A stretch of DNA of 64,000 bases. Origin: Pseudomonas sp. HR96. GTDB taxonomy: Bacteria > Pseudomonadota > Gammaproteobacteria > Pseudomonadales > Pseudomonadaceae. Below are positions 56,169 to 64,000 of the stretch, piece by piece (positions within the stretch are counted from its first letter, which is position 1; every line of letters begins with the position of its first letter). The notes under the pieces are model-generated. The model made no database searches, was not told the origin of the DNA, and saw nothing but the letters and a program-made list of their open reading frames with translations. The DNA lies in the NCBI RefSeq assembly GCF_034059295.1, contig NZ_CP139141.1:62001-126000 (forward strand). The letters run 5' to 3'. Made by a program: the position numbers and the translations under genes.

Positions 56169-57101
56169 ATGCGCATCGTTTTTGCGGGTACGCCCGAGTT
56201 TGCCGCCGAACACCTCAAGGCGCTGCTGGCCAGCGAGCATGAAGTGATCGCCGTCTACACCCAACCGGACCGCCCGGCCGGGCGTGGCCAGAAACTGATG
56301 CCCAGCCCGGTCAAGCAGCTGGCCCTGGACGCCGGCATCCCGGTGTTGCAACCGCCGACCCTGCGCGCCGCCGAGGCCCAGGCCGAACTGGCCGCCCTGC
56401 AGCCCGAGCTGATGGTGGTGGTGGCGTACGGCCTGATCCTGCCCCAGGCGGTGCTCGACATCCCGCGCCTGGGCTGCATCAACAGCCATGCCTCGCTGCT
56501 GCCACGCTGGCGTGGCGCGGCGCCGATCCAGCGCGCGGTGGAGGCTGGCGACGCCGAGAGCGGCGTCACCGTGATGCGCATGGAGGCAGGGCTCGACACC
56601 GGGCCGATGCTGCTCAAGGCCCGCACGCCGATCAGCGCCAGCGACACCGGCGGCAGCCTGCACGACCGCCTCGCCGAGCTCGGCCCGCCGGCGGTGTTGC
56701 AAGCCATCGCCGGCCTGGCTGCCGGCTCCTTGCCCGGTGAGGTGCAGGACGACAGCCTGGCCACTTATGCGCACAAGCTGAACAAGGACGAAGCGCGCCT
56801 GGACTGGACCCGCCCGGCCGTCGAGCTGGAGCGGCAGATCCGCGCGTTCTTCCCCTGGCCGGTCAGCCACAGCCTGCTGGGCGGCGAAGCGCTCAAGGTG
56901 CTCGGCGCCGAACTGGCCGAAGGCCAAGGTGCCCCGGGCACCGTTCTGGCCGCCAGCAAGGACGGCCTGCTGGTCGCCTGCGGCCAGCAGGCGCTGCGCC
57001 TGACCCGCCTGCAATTGCCGGGCGGCAAGCCGCTGGGCTTCGCCGACCTGTTCAACAGCCGACGTGAGAAGTTTGCCCTCGGCACGGTGCTCGGCCAATG
57101 A
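56169..57101 (+). CDS. fmt: Methionyl-tRNA formyltransferase
   Basis: The 310-residue enzyme has '[16 protein letters not shown]', '[14 protein letters not shown]', '[20 protein letters not shown]' with the catalytic Asn/His, and a C-terminal OB-like domain. It formylates initiator tRNA. Its stop overlaps the rsmB start (ATGA). Confidence 0.97.
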   Translation: MRIVFAGTPEFAAEHLKALLASEHEVIAVYTQPDRPAGRGQKLMPSPVKQLALDAGIPVLQPPTLRAAEAQAELAALQPELMVVVAYGLILPQAVLDIPRLGCINSHASLLPRWRGAAPIQRAVEAGDAESGVTVMRMEAGLDTGPMLLKARTPISASDTGGSLHDRLAELGPPAVLQAIAGLAAGSLPGEVQDDSLATYAHKLNKDEARLDWTRPAVELERQIRAFFPWPVSHSLLGGEALKVLGAELAEGQGAPGTVLAASKDGLLVACGQQALRLTRLQLPGGKPLGFADLFNSRREKFALGTVLGQ

Positions 57102-58408
57102 ACCCTCGCCTCGCTGCCGCCCGCGCCCTGGCCGCCGTCCTCAATGGCAAGGCCTCGCTGAACAGCTCCCTGCCGCGCGAGATGGAAAAGGTCGAGAGCC
57201 GCGACCGCGGCCTGACCCAGGACCTCGCCTTCGGCACCGCGCGCTGGCAGCCACGCCTGGCGGCGTTGGCCGAACGCCTGCTGCAAAAGCCGTTCAAGGC
57301 GGCGGACGCCGACGTCGAGGCCTTGCTGCTGGTGGGCCTCTATCAACTGCTATACACGCGCATCCCGGCCCACGCCGCCATCGGCGAAACCGTGGGCTGC
57401 GCCGACAAGCTCAAGAAGCCCTGGGCCAAAGCCCTGCTCAATGCCGTGCTGCGGCGAGCCCAGCGTGAAAGCGAGGCGATCTTCGCCGAACTGGAGCGTG
57501 ATCCAGTGGTGCGCACCGCCCACCCGCGCTGGTTGCAAAAGGCCCTGAAAGCCTTCTGGCCCGAGCAGTGGGAAGCCATCTGCGCGGCCAACAACGCCCA
57601 CCCGCCGATGATTCTGCGGGTCAACCGCCGTCACCACTCCCGTGACGCCTACCTTGCCCTGCTGCACGAGCAAGGCATCGCGAGCGCTGCGACGGTCTAC
57701 AGCCGCGACGGTATCGTGCTCGAGCAGGCGATGGATGTGCGTGAACTGCCGGGCTTCGCCCAAGGCTGGATCAGCGTGCAGGACGAGGCCGCGCAACTGG
57801 CCGCCGACCTGCTCGACCTGGCCCCCGGGCAGCGCGTGCTGGACGCCTGCTGTGCCCCCGGCGGCAAAACCTGCCACCTGCTCGAAGCCGAGCCTGCTTT
57901 GAAGCAGCTGGTGGCCGTGGACCTGGAAGCCAAGCGCCTGCTGCGCGTGCGTGAGAACCTGGACCGCCTGGGCCTCGACGCGCAACTGATCGCCGCCGAC
58001 GGGCGCGACACCGCCAGCTGGTGGGACGGCCAGGCGTTCGCGCGGATCCTGCTCGACGCGCCGTGTTCGGCCACCGGGGTGATCCGCCGCCACCCGGACA
58101 TCAAGCTGACTCGCCAGCCCGACGACATCCAGGCCCTGGCCACCTTGCAGGGCGAACTGCTCGATGCGCTGTGGCCGACGCTGGAAGTCGGCGGCGTGCT
58201 GCTCTACGCCACCTGCTCGACCTTGCCGACGGAGAACACAGACGTCATCGCCGCCTTTCTCGCACGCACCTCGGGCGCTCGCGAGCTGGATCTGGCCACC
58301 AGCGCCGGAATCAGGCAGCCCCATGGCCGCCAGCTGCTGGCGCAGGAGGGCGGGCATGATGGGTTCTATTACGCCAAGCTGATCAAGATCGCTGCCAGTC
58401 GGGGATGA
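57098..58408 (+). CDS. rsmB: 16S rRNA m5C967 methyltransferase
   Basis: The 436-residue protein has an N-terminal NusB-like RNA-binding domain (to about 140) and a SAM-dependent MTase domain with '[14 protein letters not shown]', '[17 protein letters not shown]' and '[13 protein letters not shown]' containing the two catalytic Cys. It methylates C967 of 16S rRNA. In most pseudomonads trkA follows at once; here a monooxygenase gene of opposite strand begins 33 bp after the stop. Confidence 0.96.
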   Translation: MNPRLAAARALAAVLNGKASLNSSLPREMEKVESRDRGLTQDLAFGTARWQPRLAALAERLLQKPFKAADADVEALLLVGLYQLLYTRIPAHAAIGETVGCADKLKKPWAKALLNAVLRRAQRESEAIFAELERDPVVRTAHPRWLQKALKAFWPEQWEAICAANNAHPPMILRVNRRHHSRDAYLALLHEQGIASAATVYSRDGIVLEQAMDVRELPGFAQGWISVQDEAAQLAADLLDLAPGQRVLDACCAPGGKTCHLLEAEPALKQLVAVDLEAKRLLRVRENLDRLGLDAQLIAADGRDTASWWDGQAFARILLDAPCSATGVIRRHPDIKLTRQPDDIQALATLQGELLDALWPTLEVGGVLLYATCSTLPTENTDVIAAFLARTSGARELDLATSAGIRQPHGRQLLAQEGGHDGFYYAKLIKIAASRG

Positions 58409-58441
58409 TTGACATACCTGCCAATCGGCATTGATGCCTAT

Positions 58442-59752
58442 CTACGGCACCGGCAATCCCAGATGCTCGCGCAACGTGCTCCCCGCGTACTCACGGCGAA
58501 ACAGCCCGCGGCGCTGCAGCTCGGGCACCACCTGGTAAGCCACATCCTCCAGCCCACCGGGCAGATGCGGCACCAGGATATTGAAACCATCGGCTGCCTC
58601 ACCCTCGAACCATGCCTGCATCTGGTCGGCGACGTCGCCCGCAGTGCCGATCACGCTGAAGTGCCCGCGGCCACCGGCAATCCGCCGGCCCAATTGCGCC
58701 AGCGTCAGGTTCTCTTCGCGCGACAGCTGCGTCAGCAGGCGCTGCCGGCTCTGCTGGCCGCTGTCGGTCAGCGGCAGCTCGGGCAACGGCTGGTCCTGCG
58801 GATAACCCGACAGATCGAAATTGCCGAGCATGCGGCCCAACAGGGCGATGCCCACCTCGGGGAGCACCAGGTCCTGGAATTCGGCGAACTTGTCCTCGGC
58901 CTCGGCTCTGCTGGCGCCCACCACCACGAACAGCCCGGGCATGATCTTCAGCGCCTCGGGCGCGCGGCCCAAGCGCGCCGCACGGTTTTTCAGGTCGCGG
59001 TAGAAAGCTTGGGCATCGGCCAGAGAGGTCTGCGCGGTAAACACCACTTCAGCGGTTTCGGCGGCCAGTTCGCGGCCTGTTTCGGATGAGCCCGCCTGCA
59101 CGATCACCGGATACCCCTGGGGCGACCGGGCGACGTTGAGCGGCCCCTTGACCTGGAAGTGCTCACCGTGATGATCCAGCACCTGGCATTTGCCCGGTTC
59201 GAAATAACGCCCGCTGGCCTTGTCGCGCACGAAGGCATCGGGCGACCAGCTGTTCCACAGGCCGCGCACCACCTGCTCGAACTCCCGCGCACGGCTGTAG
59301 CGTTCGGCATGCCCCAGATGGGCCTCGCGGCCGAAATTCAAGGCCTCGGCGGCGGCATCCGAGGTCACCAGATTCCAGCCGGCGCGGCCGCCGCTCAAAT
59401 GGTCCAGCGAGGCGAACTTGCGCGCCACGTGGTACGGCTCGTTGTAGCTGGTGGTGGCTGTGGCGATCAGGCCGATGCGGTCGGTCACCGCGCTCAGCGC
59501 CGCGAGCAGGGTCAAAGGCTCGAAGTGATCGGAGCGGGCCATGCGACTGGCCTGCTCGCCAGTGGCTGCGGCAACGCTGTCGGCGACGAACAGCGCGTCG
59601 AATCTGGCCGCCTCGGCCACCTGCGCCAGGTGTTTGTAATGCTGGAAATCCAGCCCGGCGTCGGCGGGCACGTCCGGGTGGCGCCAGGCCGCCACATGAT
59701 GCCCGGTGGCCATGAGGAACGCGCCCAGCTTGAGTTGGCGAGGAGCGCTCAT
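58442..59752 (-). CDS. LLM-class flavin monooxygenase (NtaA/SnaA/DszA family)
   Basis: The 436-residue protein starts 'RQLKLGAFLMATGHHVAAWRHPDVPADAGLDF' and carries 'LSGGRAGWNLVTSDAAAEALNFG' and 'PQGYPVIVQAGSSETGRELAA', hallmarks of the two-component FMNH2-dependent NtaA/DszA group. These oxidise sulfonates, organosulfur or chelators. A partner flavin reductase is not adjacent. It overlaps the TonB receptor gene by one base (TGATG), so they are co-transcribed and the receptor likely imports its substrate. Confidence 0.9.
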   Translation of the reverse strand: MSAPRQLKLGAFLMATGHHVAAWRHPDVPADAGLDFQHYKHLAQVAEAARFDALFVADSVAAATGEQASRMARSDHFEPLTLLAALSAVTDRIGLIATATTSYNEPYHVARKFASLDHLSGGRAGWNLVTSDAAAEALNFGREAHLGHAERYSRAREFEQVVRGLWNSWSPDAFVRDKASGRYFEPGKCQVLDHHGEHFQVKGPLNVARSPQGYPVIVQAGSSETGRELAAETAEVVFTAQTSLADAQAFYRDLKNRAARLGRAPEALKIMPGLFVVVGASRAEAEDKFAEFQDLVLPEVGIALLGRMLGNFDLSGYPQDQPLPELPLTDSGQQSRQRLLTQLSREENLTLAQLGRRIAGGRGHFSVIGTAGDVADQMQAWFEGEAADGFNILVPHLPGGLEDVAYQVVPELQRRGLFRREYAGSTLREHLGLPVP

Positions 59753-61986
59753 CAGAAGTCCTTGCGCAGCTGGATGCCGACATAGCGCTGATCGTCACGC
59801 GGCACGGTGCGGTAGATATAGCCCGTGCCGCTGGCCAGCAGTGGCGAATAGGACTTGTCGGTAAGGTTCTTGGCCAGCAGGCCGACGCGCCAGCCGTTGC
59901 TGTAGTCGGCCAGGGCCACGCTCGCGTTCCAGATGCCGTAGGCGCCTTGCTTGGTGTCGGGGTTCTGGCTGATGTCGTACTGCACTTCGCTCTGCCAGTT
60001 GTAATCGGTGCTCAGCTCTACATCCAGGCCGTTGTCCAGCGGGATGTCGTAATCGGCCCGCACGTAGCTTTTCCAGTCCGGGCTGAACGGCAGGGTCTTG
60101 CCGTTGACGTCGCAGGAGGCCGCCGCGCCCGCCGGGCAGTTGAACTGATCGATGCGCGCGCGGGTGTAGGCCAGGGCGCCGGAGAACTTCAGGTTGCGCG
60201 TGGCTTGCAGCGCGTAATCGGCCTCGACACCTTCGGTGCTGACGGTGCCGGCGTTGATCAGGCGGGTCACCACTTGCCCGGCGACGGTGTCATAGAAGTT
60301 GGCCTGGTAGTTGTCGTACTCGCTGTGGAACAGCGCCAGGTTGGTGGTCAGGCGGTTGTCCAGGCTGCTGGCCTTGAGGCCCAGCTCCCAGTTGTTGGAG
60401 GTTTCCGGCTTGAGCGCTTCGGTGTCGCGCGGCTGCATGTTGAAGAACACGTTGTAGGCCGGGCCCTTGTAGCCACGCGAATAGGTCAGGTAGGCCATGA
60501 CGTTGTCGGTCAGGTCGTACTGCAGGCCCAGGCGGCCGGAGCGGCCGACGGCGTCGGTGGAGCCGGAGCTGCTGGTGCCCGGCTGGATGCCGCTGACCGT
60601 GGTCGCCGAAGTGGAAACGCGGTCGTGATCGTATTCCAGGCTGTCGTGGGTCCAGCGCAGGCCGACGATGCCGCGCAGCCGCGAAGTGAAGTTGAGGGTG
60701 GTCTCGCCGAAGGCCGAGTAGCTGTCGCTGGTGGTGCTGTAGTCGGCGATGCCACGGGCGGCCGAGGTGGGCGTGGTCAGGGTGCGCTGGTAGCTCTCCT
60801 GGTCCTTGCCATGCATGTAGAACAAGCCGCCGACATACTCGAGGAACTGGCCCTTGGGCGAAGCCAGACGCAGCTCCTGGGAGTACTGGTCGTATTGCAG
60901 GTCGCCCTTGTCGGCCGTGCCGGGGAAGGCCGCGCTGACCGTGGCCAGGCGATCGCCGTCCTGCCACTGGGTGTTGTCCCAGCCGCGCCAGGCGGTGATC
61001 GAAGTCAGGGTGTAATCGCCCAGGTTCCAGTCCAGCTGCGCCGACAGGCCCTTGTTGATGTCGTCGACGTGGGTGCGGTAGTCACTCTCGATATCACGGT
61101 TGTCGCTGCTGGCATGCACCGGTGCCAGGGCATTGGCGAAGCCCGGGGTCAGGCTCTGGCTGACCACGCCGTTGGGCGCGTCGCTGCTGTTGTGCATGTA
61201 GTCGGCGATCAACGTCAGCTTGACGTCGCTGTTGGGGGTGAACTCCAGCTTGCCGCGCGCGCCCTGGCGGTCGTAGCCATTGAGTTCCTGGCCATTGGCC
61301 TTGTTGTGTACGTTGCCGTCGTAGTTGCCGAACAGCGTGGTCAGCGAGCCCTTGAGGGTGTCCGGGACCAGGGTGCCGCCGATGCCGAAGCGGGTGCGCG
61401 ACTCGTTGCCGGTGTACCACGACTGGTCGATGTAGCCGTGGGTTTCGGCGCTCGGCTCCTTGGTCACGATGTTGAGCACGCCGGCCGAGGCGTTCTTGCC
61501 GAACAGCGTGCCCTGCGGGCCGCGCAGCACTTCGATGCGCTCCAGGTCGAGCAGGTCGAGGGTGGCCTGGCCGGGGCGGCCATAGACCACGCCGTCGACC
61601 ACGGTGGCCACAGTCGGCTCGACGCCGGGCGAGGTGGAAATGGTGCCGACACCACGAATGAACAGCGAGCTGTCCTTGTTCGACGCGCCGGGGCGGAAAT
61701 TCAGGGTCGGCACCTGCTGGGCAATGGCCGACACGTCGGTGCGGTTGTCGCGCTCCAGTTGCTCACCGTTGATGACGCTGACCGCCACCGGCACCTTCTG
61801 CAAGGGTTCGGCACGGCGGGTGGCGGTCACGGTGACGGCCTGCAGGGTCGGGGCGGCGCTGCTGTCGGCGGATTGCACATCTCCCGCATAGGCAGCGGCG
61901 CCGCTCAGGGCACAGGCAGCTGCGACCGCCTGGGCCAGGCGAGTGGGGCGAGTCGGGAGCAGGAAGCTGGCGATGATGGAATGCAT
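59752..61986 (-). CDS. TonB-dependent outer-membrane receptor
   Basis: The 744-residue protein has a signal peptide ending in AYA-G, a plug domain with TonB box-like 'LQAVTVTATRRAEPLQKVPVAVSVI', 'RGPQGTLFGKNASAGVLNIVTKEP' and a C-terminal beta barrel ending in aromatic-rich strands with a final Phe (QLRKDF). It imports a ligand across the outer membrane with TonB energy. No Fur box is seen upstream, so the ligand is more likely an organosulfur or other nutrient than a siderophore. The ATG at 61986 is chosen; the longer frame extends into the promoter region. Confidence 0.9.
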   Translation of the reverse strand: MHSIIASFLLPTRPTRLAQAVAAACALSGAAAYAGDVQSADSSAAPTLQAVTVTATRRAEPLQKVPVAVSVINGEQLERDNRTDVSAIAQQVPTLNFRPGASNKDSSLFIRGVGTISTSPGVEPTVATVVDGVVYGRPGQATLDLLDLERIEVLRGPQGTLFGKNASAGVLNIVTKEPSAETHGYIDQSWYTGNESRTRFGIGGTLVPDTLKGSLTTLFGNYDGNVHNKANGQELNGYDRQGARGKLEFTPNSDVKLTLIADYMHNSSDAPNGVVSQSLTPGFANALAPVHASSDNRDIESDYRTHVDDINKGLSAQLDWNLGDYTLTSITAWRGWDNTQWQDGDRLATVSAAFPGTADKGDLQYDQYSQELRLASPKGQFLEYVGGLFYMHGKDQESYQRTLTTPTSAARGIADYSTTSDSYSAFGETTLNFTSRLRGIVGLRWTHDSLEYDHDRVSTSATTVSGIQPGTSSSGSTDAVGRSGRLGLQYDLTDNVMAYLTYSRGYKGPAYNVFFNMQPRDTEALKPETSNNWELGLKASSLDNRLTTNLALFHSEYDNYQANFYDTVAGQVVTRLINAGTVSTEGVEADYALQATRNLKFSGALAYTRARIDQFNCPAGAAASCDVNGKTLPFSPDWKSYVRADYDIPLDNGLDVELSTDYNWQSEVQYDISQNPDTKQGAYGIWNASVALADYSNGWRVGLLAKNLTDKSYSPLLASGTGYIYRTVPRDDQRYVGIQLRKDF

Positions 61987-62112
61987 GTCGAGGCTCGTTG
62001 GGTGAATGCCGGAGCTGCCAGGCTTCTGCGACCTTTGCAGCGGATCGTTGCGCGGAGTGTCGGGGCATTCGCTCATGCGAGTAGCTGATGAAACACTGCT
62101 TCGAGGGCTTTC

Positions 62113-62124
62113 GTTAGCGCTAAC
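62113..62124. promoter_or_regulatory. Perfect palindrome, likely LacI-family operator
   Basis: GTTAGCGCTAAC reads the same on both strands and lies midway between the divergent TonB receptor (start 61986) and LacI-type regulator (start 62225) genes. This form (inverted repeat with central GC) is typical of LacI/GntR-type operators. Confidence 0.75.
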
Positions 62125-62224
62125 ACTGCAAGTATCATCAAGCCGTGCATAGATCGTCAAATACTCAAAAATTTGCTGGTTATATCTTTTATCACCAGTC
62201 GCCAAGCCTTCAGGAGTCTTGCCC

Positions 62225-63271
62225 TTGAGCAGCAGCAAAGCACCCCCGCGCAAACGCCGCTCGGCCGGGCGCACCACCCTGACGGCAGTGGCCGCCCACG
62301 TCGGCGTGTCGACCATGATGATCTCCCGATATTTCAACCAGCCCGATCAGGTATCACCCGAGCATCGGCAGAAAATTGCTGCCGCAGTGGCCGAACTGGG
62401 CTATGTGCCCAACCTGGTGGCTGGCGGCCTGGCCTCGGCGCGGGGGCGCATCGTCGGCATGGTGGTGCCGAACATCTCCGGGCCGATCTTCGCCCACACC
62501 TTGCAGGCCTTCAGCGACACCCTCGGCGAATATGGCTACCAGACCTTGCTGGCCTCCAGCTATTTCGATACGGCCAAGGAAGAGAGCGCCGTGCGCGCCT
62601 TCCTGGGCTGGTCGCCGGCAGCCCTGGTAGTCACCAGCCGCTTCCACAGCGCGGCCACCGAGAAAATGCTCGCCCAGGCGGATATCCCATTGATCGAAAC
62701 CTGGGATTACCAACCCGAGCGCGAGCCGATCCAGATCGGTTTCTCGCATCATCAGGTCGGTATGCAGAGCGCTCGGTATCTGCTCGACAGAGGCCATCGC
62801 CGCATCGCCTACGTGCTCAACAGCGCCCCGGGTGACCTCAGCGCCGTGGAGCGCTGCGACGGCTATCGCGCGGTTCTCGCCGAGCTCGGCCTGGCGCCCC
62901 AGGTGTACACCCCGGACGCCAGCCTGGCCCCGTTCGAGGCGGGCAAGGCGGCAATGCACTGGCTGATGAACAGCGCCGAGCCGCCCCAGGCGATCATCTT
63001 CGCCAACGACAACCTGGCCGCCGGCGGCCTGCTGGCCGGGCAACGGGCCGGGCTGCGGATCCCCGAGGACTGCGCGGTGCTGGGGTTCGGCGACTTTCCC
63101 TTCGCGCAAATGCTCCTGCCGAGCCTGAGCACCTTCAAACCGCCGGCCCGGGAGATCGGCGAGTTGGCAGCGCTGAGGGTGCTGGAGAGCCTGGGAGTGG
63201 TGCACATAGAGGGGGAGGTGCAGCGCTTGAATCTGTTGCAGTGTGAATTGCGGGTGCGGGAGAGTGGCTGA
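62225..63271 (+). CDS. LacI-family (GntR-like) transcriptional regulator
   Basis: The 348-residue protein has an N-terminal LacI HTH ('TTLTAVAAHVGVSTMMISRYFNQPDQVSPEHRQKIAAAVAELGYVPN') and a periplasmic-binding-like effector domain ('GMVVPNISGPIFAHTLQAFSDTLGEYGYQTLLA', 'IIFANDNLAAGGLLAGQRAGLRIPEDCAVLGFGD'). It resembles the gluconate regulator GntR branch. The TTG at 62225 is chosen as AGGAG lies 8 bases upstream; the TTG at 62219 is too close. It is divergent from the TonB receptor and probably represses it via the palindrome. Confidence 0.9.
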   Translation: MSSSKAPPRKRRSAGRTTLTAVAAHVGVSTMMISRYFNQPDQVSPEHRQKIAAAVAELGYVPNLVAGGLASARGRIVGMVVPNISGPIFAHTLQAFSDTLGEYGYQTLLASSYFDTAKEESAVRAFLGWSPAALVVTSRFHSAATEKMLAQADIPLIETWDYQPEREPIQIGFSHHQVGMQSARYLLDRGHRRIAYVLNSAPGDLSAVERCDGYRAVLAELGLAPQVYTPDASLAPFEAGKAAMHWLMNSAEPPQAIIFANDNLAAGGLLAGQRAGLRIPEDCAVLGFGDFPFAQMLLPSLSTFKPPAREIGELAALRVLESLGVVHIEGEVQRLNLLQCELRVRESG

Positions 63272-63380
63272 GGGCACAGTTCACACCGTGGGAGGGGGCG
63301 AAGACCCCGAGAGGCCGTCAGGCCGGTTTGATCTTCCTGGCACCTGACGACATGTTCAATATGGATTGAATTACAAAACC

Positions 63381-64000
63381 TCAATACCAGCGCTTCTCAC
63401 CCTCGGGCCGTTTCTTGAAGCGCTTCATGCTCCACATGTACTGGCTCGGATAGGCTCGCACGTAACGTTCGATCACGCCGCTCATGGCGGCGACCGAGGT
63501 GGCGGTGTCGGTGCTGTACATGGCTTCGGGGGCCGCTTCGAGGATGACTCGGTAGCCTGAGCCGTCGGGCAGGCGCAGGGCATGCAGGAACACGCCCACG
63601 GCCTTGCCGCCGGCAAGCATGTTGGGCACGAACTTGCTGGTCAGTGCGGTGGTGCCGAGGAAGGGCACGAAGACCCCGGCCGATTCTGCCGGCTCGGGGT
63701 CGGCGGGGATGCCCACCTGGCCGCCCTTGCGCACTTCCTTGATGATGCTGAGGATGCCTTCCTTGGTCGATGCGGCCACCCGGTTGCCCAGCTGCACGCG
63801 CTGCTTGCGCAACAGGTCGTCGACTGCCTTGAGCTTGGGTGGGCGGTAGAAGATGATCGGTTTGCACTGGTTGCAATAGAAGTGATTGAGCACTTCCCAG
63901 TTGCCCAGGTGGCTGGTGATGCCGACCACACCCTTGCCCGAGGCCAGTGCCTGGTGCAGCACTTCCAGGCCCTGCACCTCGCGCACCAGGTCGAGGGAGC
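63381..64000 (-). CDS. lpxL: Lipid A biosynthesis lauroyl acyltransferase, C-terminal part (cut by window edge)
   Basis: About 206 codons are visible; the start is outside the window. The catalytic motif is 'HLGNWEVLNHFY' (HxxxxE type), followed by 'RPPKLKAVDDLLRKQR', 'GIPADPEPAESAGVFVPFLG' (substrate-binding Asp/Glu-Pro), matching the LpxL/HtrB family that adds a secondary laurate to lipid A at the inner membrane. In pseudomonads htrB is near trkA-rsmB, as it would be here were trkA present. Confidence 0.92.
   Translation of the reverse strand, partial: SLDLVREVQGLEVLHQALASGKGVVGITSHLGNWEVLNHFYCNQCKPIIFYRPPKLKAVDDLLRKQRVQLGNRVAASTKEGILSIIKEVRKGGQVGIPADPEPAESAGVFVPFLGTTALTSKFVPNMLAGGKAVGVFLHALRLPDGSGYRVILEAAPEAMYSTDTATSVAAMSGVIERYVRAYPSQYMWSMKRFKKRPEGEKRWY

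Noticed and set aside
59947..62088. Open frame of 713 codons antisense to the TonB receptor
   Set aside because: Gly/Val/Ala-rich translation without domains; the receptor frame has plug and barrel motifs.

Overview
The window is a GC-rich piece of a Pseudomonas chromosome, most like the P. putida group. Gene order is the clue: dsbA/dgcH/ampDh2, engB-polA, thrB, znuA|zur-znuCB, katE, metNIQ, prlC, trpI|trpBA, betC, aroE-hemF-qor-tsaC-dprA-LysM|def-fmt-rsmB and lpxL/htrB follow the conserved order on either side of the pseudomonad replication origin. Species was not determined, and family names rest on recognised motifs and synteny recalled from memory, not on searches.

Layout. 1-5 kb: truncated peptide-binding protein, ribosomal proteins L28/L33, a small I78-like protein, a cupin, a PuuC/KauB-type aldehyde dehydrogenase and an MFS exporter. 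5-10 kb: peptidoglycan amidase, then the dsbA-phosphatase-dgcH operon (c-di-GMP synthesis), then engB. 10.4-10.7 kb: a small RNA gene with an AlgU-type promoter and strong terminator in the engB-polA gap, the ErsA position. 10.7-23.5 kb: polA, thrB, the zinc-uptake cluster around a Zur box, a lipoprotein, katE, and the methionine importer. 23.6-34 kb is the most accessory-looking part: an orphan SCO1/SenC protein where an aa3 oxidase cluster would be expected, a beta-carbonic anhydrase, a two-gene alpha-xenorhabdolysin-like (XaxA/XaxB) pore-forming toxin, a radical SAM protein behind a perfect LexA box, a second M3 oligopeptidase, a zinc ribbon protein and prlC. 34-45 kb: gamma-carbonic anhydrase, HAD phosphatase, lipoproteins, a metalloprotease, OsmC (AlgU-type promoter), dodecin, an ElaB-like protein, trpI/trpBA and small periplasmic or cytosolic proteins. 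44.5-49.7 kb: choline-sulfate use (regulator, sulfatase, binding protein, SulP transporter). 49.7-58.4 kb: aroE to rsmB housekeeping block. 58.4-63.3 kb: a probable acquired module (TonB receptor + flavin monooxygenase, divergent LacI regulator, palindromic operator) where trkA would be expected. The window ends inside the lipid A acyltransferase gene.

Main points for follow-up: the xaxAB-like toxin pair 104 bp downstream of an SOS-controlled gene; apparent absence of both the aa3 oxidase cluster and the neighbouring cytochrome c4 genes while SCO remains; the LacI/TonB/monooxygenase cassette replacing trkA; the ErsA-type sRNA; and regulatory palindromes near the aldehyde dehydrogenase and zinc genes.
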